From the NCBI GenBank assembly GCA_963576565.1, contig OY755038.1:182424652-182488651 (forward strand): a DNA stretch of 64,000 bases. The letters are read 5' to 3'. The notes beneath the pieces are model-generated. The model ran no database searches. It saw nothing but the letters and a program-made list of their open reading frames with translations, and was not told where the DNA came from. Made by a program: the position numbers and the translations under genes. The first letter of the stretch is position 1; the number at the start of each line of letters is the position of its first letter. Shown piece by piece: positions 42,699 through 53,593 of this stretch. Source of the DNA: Aspidapion aeneum (taxonomy: Eukaryota; Arthropoda; Insecta; Coleoptera; Brentidae).

Positions 42699-43930
42699 GA
42701 CGAAATACCTGTCCAAAAAACGAATGCTGTTGTAGTGATCGATTAACTTCAGTCATGTGATCATATGCAAGAGAGTTAAATTCAAAGTCACTTGACTAAA
42801 AGGAAGGTTAGTTTTCTTTGTCTCGCGTAAAGATAGATCGAAGGCAAGGTACGAATTCCAGAGCACGAAATTAAAGTTGCACACAGAAAGAATTACACAA
42901 TTATATAGGATTATCATAATACATTTTCAATTTGAGTTCTTTAAAATGCAGATAAAATTACCTTAATTTATATTCACAAACTATAAACCACTATAGATTG
43001 CCTAATGAACTAAATAAACCAAAAATTAAAACAAACTTGCATTAGCACATATTTTTGGGCGAAACTTGTAAAAAATATTAATTTTTTCTAATATCACAAG
43101 TTTTATGTGAAATTTATATATTTATTTATTTGTATTTTGTAATTTGATTTTTACAAAATACTTGTGAAATTACCTACATATTATAGAAAGCCTTAATATT
43201 CACAAAGTTCTTGTGATTTTATTAATTTTTAGGAAATACAGATCGTTATACTTCTAAGAAGTTAGGAAAATCAAATTTTGTAGCTTGTACTTTGGTAGGT
43301 ATATATAGTTAATGACCTTAGTCGATGCCTTAAAGCGAAGTCGTTTGTTCTTCCGCCAAATCTGGTGTAAAATTGCACATCCGTTGTTACCCCTCTTCTT
43401 TTAACAAGCAGGCTACCCTGTGGTCAGTATAGCTTTGTGTCATGTGGTATACCTACAACATTCCGCAGTCCCGTAGTAATAAAAATTAAGAAGCTCTTGC
43501 GAAAAAATCAGTCGCGACCGAAAATAGAAAAACTTTTTTCTTATTTTTCTTTCTTTAATTTCAGTTGTTGCTTATAGATGCTGCAGATGTTGCACAATTT
43601 TTGTTTTTTTGAAATTTAAAAAATATTTGTATATTTATGTAGCTCTCCCGACTTTTGGTTACGTGTTAAAATTGGTTGTAAAACTCAATTTACTTTGACA
43701 AAAATTTTAATTTTTTTGGTTTATTCACTGTTTTTTGAATTTTCTCAGACAAATGTAAATTTAATGTAAATTTATGGTATATTTTTATCTCAGGTGCTGT
43801 AAACTAGAGATGTGTGTGTTTTACATACGATTTTTCCAGTACAACATATGATAAACACAGAGAAAGAAAAGAGAGAGAGCCATCATTTCTAATGCGCCTG
43901 TCTTCAATTCTTGTATTCCAGAGGAGTCCG
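42699..43930. other. Unannotated stretch
   Basis: No gene. A CTTTCTTTAATTTCAGTTGT block at 43548-43570 matches part of the repeat around 14014. A GA-rich run lies at 43860-43880. Confidence 0.35.
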
Positions 43931-44043
43931 AAGTGGCCTGATGGAACAAAAAAGTGACAGTCCGATAACATTACAACGTCGACCTGAAACGCAAATAGGA
44001 TTTTTCGGACGGTTTTATGACTGTCAAACGGCCTGATGGAACG
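43931..44043 (-). mobile_element. Small MITE ending GTTCCATC, copy 2
   Basis: Inverted relative of 42586-42698, bounded by GATGGAACAAA on the left and CCTGATGGAAC at 44043. Confidence 0.65.
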
Positions 44044-44229
44044 TAACTACAATTTTTAAATGCTCAATTTTTTTTAATCGAAGTTTAGGTCGCGAAAATG
44101 TTTTATTCTTTAATTCTTCCTTATTCAGTGCTATTGCTTTAAATAAGTAAATTAAAAATGAATTAAAACTTAAATATAATACTGACATCAGACCCCCAAG
44201 AACTTGTTATTATGAACTGACTCAAAGAA
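44044..44229. other. AT-rich spacer
   Basis: Nothing recognised; probably 3' flank of the LINE. Confidence 0.3.
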
Positions 44230-44235
44230 ATGACC

Positions 44236-46000
44236 TTAAATTATTTTAACAATTCTCAAAAAAAAAAAACTCCTCCACTCGTTTCTGTTTGCCCATAATT
44301 CATCATCTAGGCCTCTTATTCTTATTTCACTGTCTATTCCTTCTCTCCAGCTTCTCCTTGGCCGTCCTCGTTTTCTTCGGCCAGTTGGTTTCCATTGTAG
44401 TATTTGTTTAGGTAGTCTTTCATCATTCATTCTTTGTACATGTCCGTACCACACCAGTTGTTTTGTTCTTATATCATCCACTAAAGTACGTTCACCCACT
44501 GTCATAATTTCTCTTATTCTTTGATTTGTAACTCTCTCTTTTTGATTTCCCTGCTGCTCTTCTCCAATAGTCCATCTCCGTAGCGGAAAGCATTGTTTCT
44601 GTTCTATCCTTGATTGGCCATATTTCTGAGTCGTATGTAATAATACTTTTTACAATGGTGTTATATATAAGTTTTTCTTATGTTTTGATATACTTTCGTC
44701 CCAAATTATTCCATTTAATAAAGTTATTGCTTTTCTTCCTTGTACGTTTTGATCTTTTATAGCTTTGTCTAGTGTTTCGTCAGCTGTAATTTTTAGACCT
44801 AAGTATTTATACTCATCACAGGACTGAATTCGCTGCCCGGTATTTAAGATTAGATCCTGTTTCATTCCACCGATACACATATACTCTGTCTTATTGAGAT
44901 TAACCTCTAGTCCCCACTTATTGTACTCTTCTATTAGTTTTCGTGTCATATATTCGAGGTCGTTATAATCCTGAGCCACTACTATCTGATCATCGGCGAA
45001 ACATAAAGTATACAAGGTGGTTTCGTCCAACGGAGTTCCCATGTTTTGGCAGTTTCTCTTCCATACTTTAAGGACTTGTTCCAAGTATATCTTAAAGAGC
45101 GTAGGCGAGATACAGCAACCTTGTTTAAGACCTTTATTTACTTAAAAGCCTTTGGTTAGTTTTGCTTTTATTTTGACTTTTGCCTTACTATATAACTCTT
45201 TGATGGCCTTAATTAGTTGTACGCTTATGTTTGTGTTTTCCAACGGTTTCCAAAGTAGATTTAGCGGTATACTATCATATGCCTTCTGCAAATCGACGTA
45301 AAGCAAATGCAGCTCTTGTCCGTAAGCCATTTTCATTGCAATAACTTGGGTTATACAAAAGAGATGATCAAAAGTCGATCTACCTGCCATGAAACCGGCT
45401 TGTTCTTCTGCCTCCATGTCTTTATATTCGCTTTCCACTTTATTTCTTATTATTTTACCGTATATTCTGCTTAGTGTACTAGTCACAGATATACCTCTAT
45501 AATTGTCACATATATCTTTCTGTCCTTTTTTGTGTACTGTGGATATATATGACGTTTTCCACTCATTTGGTACTACAGTTCCATTTAAATATTTTTGGAA
45601 AAGATTCCGTAATCTCCAAAACAATTCTTCAGTGCCATATTTAATAAGTTCAGCTGGGATATTTCCGGGTCTGGCAGATTTACCGTTTTTTAAGGTTGTG
45701 CACACGTTTTTGACCTCAGAGATTGTGAGGGGTACTCGAGATCCCATCGTTCTAATTATATTGTCTCTTTCTACTTCCTTGAATTCTGCTCTATCTTCAG
45801 TTAAAGGTTTTTTAAAATGTTCATCCCATTCTTTATCTGGTATTGGTGAAATGATATCTCTGCATGTTTCTTTTTTAATCGATCTTATAGTTTTCCAGCT
45901 TTCGGTACTTCTCCTACCTCCTAAGTAAGAATCTATTTTCTGGCACTTTTGCATCCAGGAAAGATTTTTCTTATCACTGATCAATCTTCGCACCTTTGAT
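44236..46000 (-). pseudogene. LINE reverse transcriptase and C-terminal region
   Basis: Target-primed reverse transcriptase. In order on the minus strand: NGKSARPGNIPAELIKYG, YRGISVTSTLSRIYGKII, EEQAGFMAGRSTFDHLF, LYVDLQKAYDSI (motif A, Asp kept), LKQGCCISPTLF (motif B), FADDQIVVAQD (motif C, 44989-45000), LNKTEYMCIGG, YKYLGLKIT. After a frame change near 44650 come IITYDSEIWPIKD, RIREIMTVGERT, LVWYGHVQRMNDERLPKQIL and KRGRPRRSW. Lesions: one nonsense codon just before motif B (near 45138), and two frameshifts between 44650 and 44510. All catalytic residues I can check are kept, so inactivation looks recent or the lesions could be sequencing errors. Confidence 0.85.
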
Positions 46001-47026
46001 TAAGCGATTTCGTATTCTTCTCTGCTTCTATTTGTCTTTTGGGATAAGTAGGTGTGATATAATTTTCTTTTTTCTTCTATTTCTCTTTCAATCTCAGCAT
46101 CCCACCAGTATGGTTTTCTTCTTTTCAAAGTTTCTTCCACTAATCCTAATGCTTCTTTTGCAGCTTGATGGATGCTTAATGTAATACATTCGTATTCCTC
46201 ATCTGGGGTTTCACCTGAACTTGTAATAAGATTTCGTTCAGTCTCTTTTTTTTATAAGTTTTTTACGCTGTCATGTTCTAGGCTTAGTAGATTATATTTA
46301 CAATGATCAATTTCTTCAATTACTGTATCATCAAGATGTTGTTGATGCAGGCTTCGACCTTGATAAGGAAAGATAATTTTGGACTCCAGAAAATAGTGAT
46401 CACTTCCGCATGTTCTGAGATCTTCCGCATGTTCTGAGATCTTGAATTTTTAGTTTTGTCTTTTGTTTAGTGATAAGATAATCAATGACGGATTTCAGGT
46501 TTTGTGAGGGTTTGGTACAGGTACATTTATGTATTTCCTTATGTTGAAAAAAACCGTTTTGGATTTTTAGGTCTAATTGCTCACATACTGTAATTAGCCG
46601 GTTTCCATTGTCATTAACAATATTTTCTCCATATTGGTCAACTGTCAGATCATTAACTCTGTTACCGGTTCTACTATTTAAATCTCCCAATATGACAATT
46701 TCTCTAGATGTACTTACTGCAAAAATCGTAAGTCTCATTCCTTTTATTGTTATATTCATTTTAATTAGTCTTTCATTTACTGCTTCCCAGTTGGTGATAC
46801 ATTTTCTAAATCTTTTGTTGACCAAAATAGATACTCCTTGTTGAGCATGATTTTCTTTTGCCACTCCGCTATAGAAGTGGTCATATTGTCCTAGATTTTC
46901 AGATCCTTTTCCTTTCTTTTTCGTTTCTGTTAGTACAGCAAAATCTACCTTCATTCTGCTGCACTCATGTACTATTTCATTAACTTTTCGACCCATTCCT
47001 TGCACGTTCCATGTACCAAAAATCAT
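46001..47026 (-). pseudogene. LINE EEP-type endonuclease region
   Basis: The N-terminal nicking endonuclease begins MIFGTWNVQGMGRKVNEIVH (Asn motif) at 47026 and continues FAVLTETKKKG (Glu motif), GVSILVNKRF, IVILGDLNSRTG (Asp-Asn motif), and SVIDYLI. A 19-bp unit repeated twice in tandem (46404-46441) throws the frame. Read with one unit, it continues into DLRTCGSDHYFLESK, keeping the SDH motif. About 20 residues seem missing between LTIFAV and REIVILGD. The linker to the reverse transcriptase (46000-46380) has several stops. Confidence 0.8.
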
Positions 47027-47390
47027 ATTTCTGTTTCTTTGCTTGGTTCGTCTTAGGTTTTTCTTTTCTTTCCGAGGCGTTTGATTGGGTTTTTTAACAG
47101 TGTACGTTTTTTCCGGGTATCAGAGAGTTAGTCTGATGCCCCAACCCCCAACCTGGAGGACCAGGTGATTTTTGATCGAGGTTTACTTCCCCTAGCCTTT
47201 GACGATTCCAACCCCGGTACTACAAGGCAGCATCTTCTTTACCTGTGATCCTAGGCAGGAGCCCTTACAGGGTGCTATCATCCGGGCCAGATAAACCCTG
47301 GTTTTTTTACGAGATTGTTACTCCCCCCTCTCCTCCTTTTCCATTAGTGCAATGGGACCCCAGGCTGGTATAGTTCTAATCTATTATCAT

Positions 47391-47872
47391 AAACTAATTA
47401 ATAATATAATAGACGCTCAGCTTTCATTAGGCCAATAGCATACTCTTTAATTCACGCACTGAGGACCTTTGAAATCAGCCGGTGACGACCGGTGAGGGCG
47501 CTGATGTCGCTATTCGTTTGGTAATAGCAGGTAACCACATGAACTCGAATGCTCGCTCTGTCTTTTTTTTCTTATGCAATAATTTACATAGGAAAAAAGA
47601 GAGAGGAAGCGTTTTTGCCCCTGTGATTACTCCATAGTGCAGTGTTGCCGATATTTTATTTAATTCAAAATCATTTGGAAAAATCTTTCAGTCACTCCTT
47701 TCAGTATACATGCAACCTTCTGTAGGGGTGGACGTGTCTTGCCCAGTGTAGGGCATAGATATGTAGGTAAGAAAAAGTAGATATATTTTCTGACTTCCAA
47801 GAGTTAAGGCCAGAGGCAAATGTACAGTCCTTACACTTTAAAATTTTTCGGACAACTCAGAATTTTTTTGGG
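47391..47872. other. Unannotated stretch
   Basis: No gene. ATAGGAAAAAAGAGAGAGG precedes an AT-rich run. CCGGTGACGACCGGTGAGGG (47480-47499) is a short GC-rich patch. Confidence 0.3.
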
Positions 47873-48145
47873 AAAACTCAAGAAATTTTCGGAAATGTCA
47901 GGAAAAACTCGGAAAATGTTTGGAAAATTTTCAAAAAAGTCGAGAAATGTTAGAAAAAACTCGGGAAATTTTCGGAAAATGTTTAGAAAACCTCGGACAA
48001 TTTTCAAAAAACTTTAGAAATGTTTGAAAAACCTCGCGAAATGCTCGGAAAAACTGGGAAAATTTTCGGAAATCCTGGAAAACTGGGGAAATGGTCAGAA
48101 AAACACGGAAAATGTTTAAAAAAACTCGAGAAATGTACAGAAAAA
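47873..48145. repeat. Array of A-tracts at about 10.3-bp spacing
   Basis: A degenerate motif of 3-7 A residues followed by TTTTCGG, CTCGG, TGTTTGG, CTGGG or similar recurs 27 times from 47873 to 48141. Individual steps are 9-13 bp. 26 steps cover 268 bp, a mean of 10.3 bp by hand count. The two long overlapping frames here (47820-48017 plus, 47931-48194 minus) reflect the periodicity and are not genes. Confidence 0.75.
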
Positions 48146-48709
48146 CATACATTGGAAAAGAACTCTTTAACCTGCTACCATCTGAACTGAACAAAAGGTC
48201 AAAAAAAATCTTTTAAAAAACAAATAAGCACTTGGTTAATTCAAAATTATCCAAAATTAAATTAAATAAATAAATAGATACCTAACTAACTAGAAACTGA
48301 TCTTCAAGAATATTTCATAACTTTTTTTAGTTTTATATATTATTTGTTTTTTTTTCATTGTAGTAGTATAACTACTTAAAAATTTTGCATTTAGTTATTT
48401 TTACATTTATTTGTCTGAATTTTTTAAACTTTTTATTTAGCCAAATATTAAATTCAAAAATACGTAAAACACTTTTAAGTTAAACGGTTCAACTGAAATC
48501 ATCAGCTGTATAAAAAACTAAAAAATTTTAAGTACACTAACGTGACTTTTAACAGACTAAGGTAAAAGCGTGGGGTGTATAAAAATAGTGTTAATAAACG
48601 ATTGTTTAATCAAATAAGAATGACTTGTCTAAAATATCAAATGCGCTAAAAACCAGGTTTGTAATTCCTCACCTGTCACTTTTCATCCCTGATTTTAATT
48701 TTTTATCCC
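48146..48709. other. AT-rich stretch
   Basis: Nothing recognised. Confidence 0.3.
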
Positions 48710-48730
48710 TGTTTATCCCAGGGATAAACA
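48710..48730. repeat. 21-bp perfect palindrome TGTTTATCCC-A-GGGATAAACA
   Basis: Ten-base arms surround a single central base. It lies within a run of ATCCCT repeats (48685-48760). GTCACT and AGTGAC stand outside it. Confidence 0.7.
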
Positions 48731-49689
48731 GTGACACTTTTATCTTTTATGTTTTTATCCCTAAACAACGAAAAAGGATTGGGACTGACCCTTGAAAGGA
48801 GGCGCAGTTTCATTCTTTTTTTGTAATAAGTGGACCCTTTTTGTGGTTTCTAGTTAGTAAGGTCTGGAACGAGTAACCTTATTATTCATATGGTAAGGTT
48901 AAAAACGAAATAGTCTATTACATATGAACAAGAGAAGAGAGTGACAAATTTCACACGAGCGTGAATGTTGAGAATGAGGCCAGCCAGTGAAACAACAGGC
49001 GAGTGTAAGAAAGTTACTTTCTATCGAGTTGTGTACGTATTTTTGTAAAAACGGTTCATCAATTTTGCACAAATCAAATGAAACTGCTTTTCCGCACATG
49101 TGTGGAAAGATACTTTGCAACACATGTGCAAAAAGTATTTTTCAAAAAATTTCTGCCCATGGGTGAAACCTAACGTTTTCTGAGGATGAAAATGGTGTGA
49201 AACCCATGATTTTCATGTGTGGTCGTAGGAAAAATATATTGCATATGAAATACCTCTTATAAAAATAATTAACAAACAAAAGTTTAATTTGATACCTTTG
49301 CGCTTTTTTTTCTCTTACATTCTATTTAGTTCTCTTTGCTCAAATAACCGTTCGCCCGCCTTTCTTTTTGTGTGTTCTTTCTGTCTAGAAATTAACAGTG
49401 TCGGAGTAGCAAAGGGACTACCGGGTGTGCCAAATTCGATGTAGTCGAAATTTATAAAAACTTATGTAAATATGAAGACATACGAGGGGATTATGAAAAG
49501 TCTGACTTTATGAAGGTGGCCTACAACTTTTTTATTTACAAATTTTTTTATTTTGGTGTAATTTACCTTATTAAATGCAAACTTTTAAAAATCCCGTCGG
49601 TCCTAAAAAACCACGAGGTGAATCAAATAATAGAATCTTTAATAAATATCCAAGGTGTTTTTAGTATAAATTTATTTTATTTATTAAGT
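48731..49689. other. Stretch with two CACATGTG-centred palindromes
   Basis: No gene. CTTTCCGCACATGTGTGGAAAG (22 bp overall) is described by its centre CACATGTG at 49095-49102. A second centre lies at 49121-49128, each flanked by partly symmetrical sequence. Confidence 0.5.
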
Positions 49690-50060
49690 AATAATAAATG
49701 GATCCATGACGGATAAGATACCTTCCTAGACTAGCCAATTAGCACACAATAAGTAAACTCCACCCTATTATATCAGCCCTAAAAAGTATTTTCTAAATTT
49801 ATCGGAAATGAAAGTTACGAAGTTGTTGGTTCTACCGTTGTTTGATGGATCTCCTCTTTCAAGGTCAAGTTTGATTCTGTCTGCCATCTGGGATTTTAAG
49901 ATGGTGGACAAAAATATACTTTTGCACAATTGTCCGATCAATTCCCTGCAAACTACTGCTTGCTTTGGTAAAATATATAGTTGGAAAGCTATAACGATAA
50001 ACATTTTGTCCGGTTTTTTGCCCACCCGGTATGACACAATAAATATAAAATATACATAGA
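49690..50060 (+). mobile_element. Family G head, copy 3, diverged body
   Basis: AATGGATCCATGACGGATAA, CTAGCCAATTAGCACACAAT match the family G head. The body differs from 9389 and 11567. GGTCAAGTTTGATTCT and GATTTTAAGAT resemble 2215-2260. Open frames on both strands lack known motifs. Confidence 0.5.
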
Positions 50061-51222
<1,162 letters not shown>

Positions 51223-51333
51223 CATCGTAGCTAGCCTCAGTTTTCAGGGGGGCCGTGGCGTAGATCTATTTTTTCATAGATATTTTTATAGTAGAGGGGG
51301 GAAAGCCCCCCGTGCCTCCTAGCTACAGCAATG
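51223..51333. mobile_element. Short hAT MITE related to the element at 4150-6568
   Basis: CATCGTAGCTAGCC with TTTTCAGGGGGGCCGTGG at the left matches the left end at 4150. GCCTCCTAGCTACAGCAATG at the right matches the right end at 6568. It looks like an internal-deletion derivative. Confidence 0.65.
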
Positions 51334-51990
51334 TCCTACTCTCTACTAATAAAAAATACAGAAACAATATACCTAATATGTGTATCACATAAAACATGGG
51401 CCACAGCCTCGCTTAAACACTAGGCTAGCTTAAGGGCCTAAATAAGGGGGAAGTAGTTAGTAGGGTTAAATATCCCCACCTTGCCCCAAAAAATTAGTTC
51501 ATTGTGGATATATTATATTACAATGATTTTTTTTATATTCTGAATTCTTGGGCTAGCTACGTCGATGGAGATTAGATAAAATGTATTTCTTTATGGACTG
51601 ACCCCTTGATTTATTTGTAGTTTTTTACATTTATTTGTTTTTGGGTTTAAATATTTTTTATTAATAAAATTAATCATGCAAATTCCATGGAAAAAATTCT
51701 AACTAGATGGATACAATCTCAAAAACTAAAAGCCAAAAGTGACAGATAAAATTTAATTTGACAGTTGGATTATTTATATTTTTTTAAATAAAAAAGCAAT
51801 TTACAATCAATTGTTTTTTTTTAATAAAAAAGTTATAGACCCCCTCTTAAAATGTAGACTACTTAGCTTATAAAGGGCTATTAAAATGAGGTTTTTACTT
51901 TTTTCTATATCCCCTAGAAAAACCTAAACCCCCCAAAAAGATCGATATTGATATACATACAGGGTGTATTAAAACGCAAAGGAAGCGAAA
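51334..51990. other. AT-rich stretch
   Basis: Nothing recognised apart from ACAGGGTGTATTAAAAC at 51959, a possible MITE end. Confidence 0.3.
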
Positions 51991-52590
51991 TATATACAGT
52001 ATGTCTCCCTAAGTTGGAATCATATGAAAAACTTTTTTATTATTAATTTTAGGAAAAAAAGTTATTCTTCAAAAAAAATCCTGCATTATCTAAAACCTAG
52101 AATACAGTCATCAAATATCAAATTTTTTCAGTGGTATACGAGGTTTGTCAAAAAATATGAGTTTTACTCAAGAGTAAAGTACCTTTAAATTTGCAAAATA
52201 AATGAATATGCACTTATTACGCGTTTTAATTTCAAAATTATTAGAAAACATCGAAAAACTAAAACTAATCACAAGAGATACATGATCATTCAAAATAGAA
52301 AGAGTAGTAAAAAATAAAATAATCTGAAGTTTTAAACGTAATTTTTAATTCTGATCAACTTTTTTTAGTATCATTTTTCGATATTGTCAAATTTAAAGGT
52401 ACTTTAATCTTGAGCAAAACTCATATTTTTTGACAAACCTCGTATACCACTAAAAAAATTTGATATTTGATGACTGTATTATAGGGTTTAGATAATGCGG
52501 AACTTTTTATGAAAAATAACTTTTTTTTCTAAAATTATTAATAAAAAAGTTTTCCATATGATTCCAACTTAGGAGGACATACTGTATATA
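51991..52590. mobile_element. Foldback element, 600 bp, about 200-bp arms
   Basis: TATATACAGTATGTCTCCCT at the left and its inverse ACATACTGTATATA at the right. Arms include TTGGAATCATATG, TATACGAGGTTTGTCAAAAA and TTTAAAGGTACTTTA with their inverses. The centre is AT-rich and non-coding. Confidence 0.8.
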
Positions 52591-53179
52591 TACATTTATA
52601 TATGTATAAGTCGAAAACGTAAACGCCTAAGCATATTAAATAGGCAGTAGCTAGAAAAGGAATAATATTTGATTAAATTACGCGGTATACCAACCAAATT
52701 CTAAATACCTTATTCATAATGATCGAGTTCGACCAAACACACCGGGGCTCCCGAGAGGCTCTCTCTCTTTAATGCACCACATTCAAAAGAGCGGAAGAAT
52801 TGCCAAGCGCCCCGGGTTGTCTACGCGAACTCACTAACTGTCCACCTATTGAAAAATCCATCTGGGGAAAGTAGGAGAATTGTAAAGTAGATAGGTATAA
52901 TTGTCTTTGGTATGGCAACACCGCCGACTCATTCAGGCGACACAATTAGCAATTAATATTTACACCGTCGCGTATAGCCATCTGGTATGAGATTTCGGTA
53001 ACAGGGACCATTTTTGGATCAGGCGTCTTTTATATTAGTTTATGCTATTATTATAATAATATAAGGAGCATCCAATTTACAAAAATTATAAATTTGAGCG
53101 CCTGTCAAATATGGTAAAGTTTTTGCAAAGTCAGTTGAACAAAGGTTAAAGCCGTCCATCGGCATATCCTTTCAAGAAA
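52591..53179. other. Unannotated stretch
   Basis: It is mixed composition, with somewhat more GC at 52730-52860. No recognised feature. Confidence 0.3.
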
Positions 53180-53593
53180 GTGACATGGGCGGCGGTAGAT
53201 ATACTCATGAAAATTATTTCATTTAATTATGGCGTAAATAAAACTTTCTATTCCTACACCTACAGAAACGACACTGATTTATTTTCTAACTCTGCATACT
53301 GCCGACTAAAGGGGTCCCGAAAGAAACATCTGAAAGCAATTAAAAGCCCGTCTCAAAAAAATCTGCCAATCAGGTGCCGTGTATCCAAGTGGGCTGGGTC
53401 GGTCTCAAAACAAATACTTTGTCATCGGACCGCAAAGAGTTGCGCCTTTTCTCTGTCGGTAGGGTTGAAATTGTGCCGTCTATCCACCTGTGCTGGGTCG
53501 GTCAGAAAACAAATACTTTGTGCTAGGACCGCCAAGAGCCGCGCCTTTTCTCTGTCGGTAGAGTTGGAATTATACCAGGAAGATTTTATATGA
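53180..53593 (+). CDS. Hypothetical 137-residue ORF with two 33-residue repeats
   Basis: The ORF is not recognised. Its second half consists of a 99-bp tandem repeat (53374-53472 and 53473-53571), a multiple of three, so it adds 33 residues per unit. The units contain AGSVSKQILCHRTAK and AGSVRKQILCARTAK, then AFSLSV. The first half has no signal peptide or domain I can name. Cys and Lys/Arg are frequent. Differences between units include both silent and replacement changes, which I cannot weigh by eye. It may be a non-coding tandem repeat that happens to stay open. No promoter or splice evidence was seen. Confidence 0.2.
   Translation: MTWAAVDILMKIISFNYGVNKTFYSYTYRNDTDLFSNSAYCRLKGSRKKHLKAIKSPSQKNLPIRCRVSKWAGSVSKQILCHRTAKSCAFSLSVGLKLCRLSTCAGSVRKQILCARTAKSRAFSLSVELELYQEDFI
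53374..53571. repeat. Tandem repeat, two units of 99 bp
   Basis: Both units start GTGCCGT and share TATCCA, GCTGGGTCGGTC, AAAACAAATACTTTGT, GCCTTTTCTCTGTCGGTAG. Spacing of the GTGCCGT starts is 99 bp. Confidence 0.85.

Larger units (their letters stand above)
44230..47390 (-). mobile_element. Near full-length RTE-like LINE, lightly damaged
   Basis: It runs on the minus strand from a GC-richer 5' region (47030-47390, containing CCCCAACCCCCAACCTGG on the plus strand) through endonuclease, reverse transcriptase and C-terminal motifs to about 44230. It is the best-preserved element in the window. A handful of lesions inactivate it. Target duplications were not resolved. Confidence 0.8.

Noticed and set aside
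45503..45928. 141-codon plus-strand ORF
   Set aside because: It is the antisense shadow of the LINE reverse transcriptase on the minus strand.
47820..48194. Overlapping 65- and 87-codon ORFs on opposite strands
   Set aside because: Both arise from the periodic A-tract array (few stop codons on either strand) and show only low-complexity residues.
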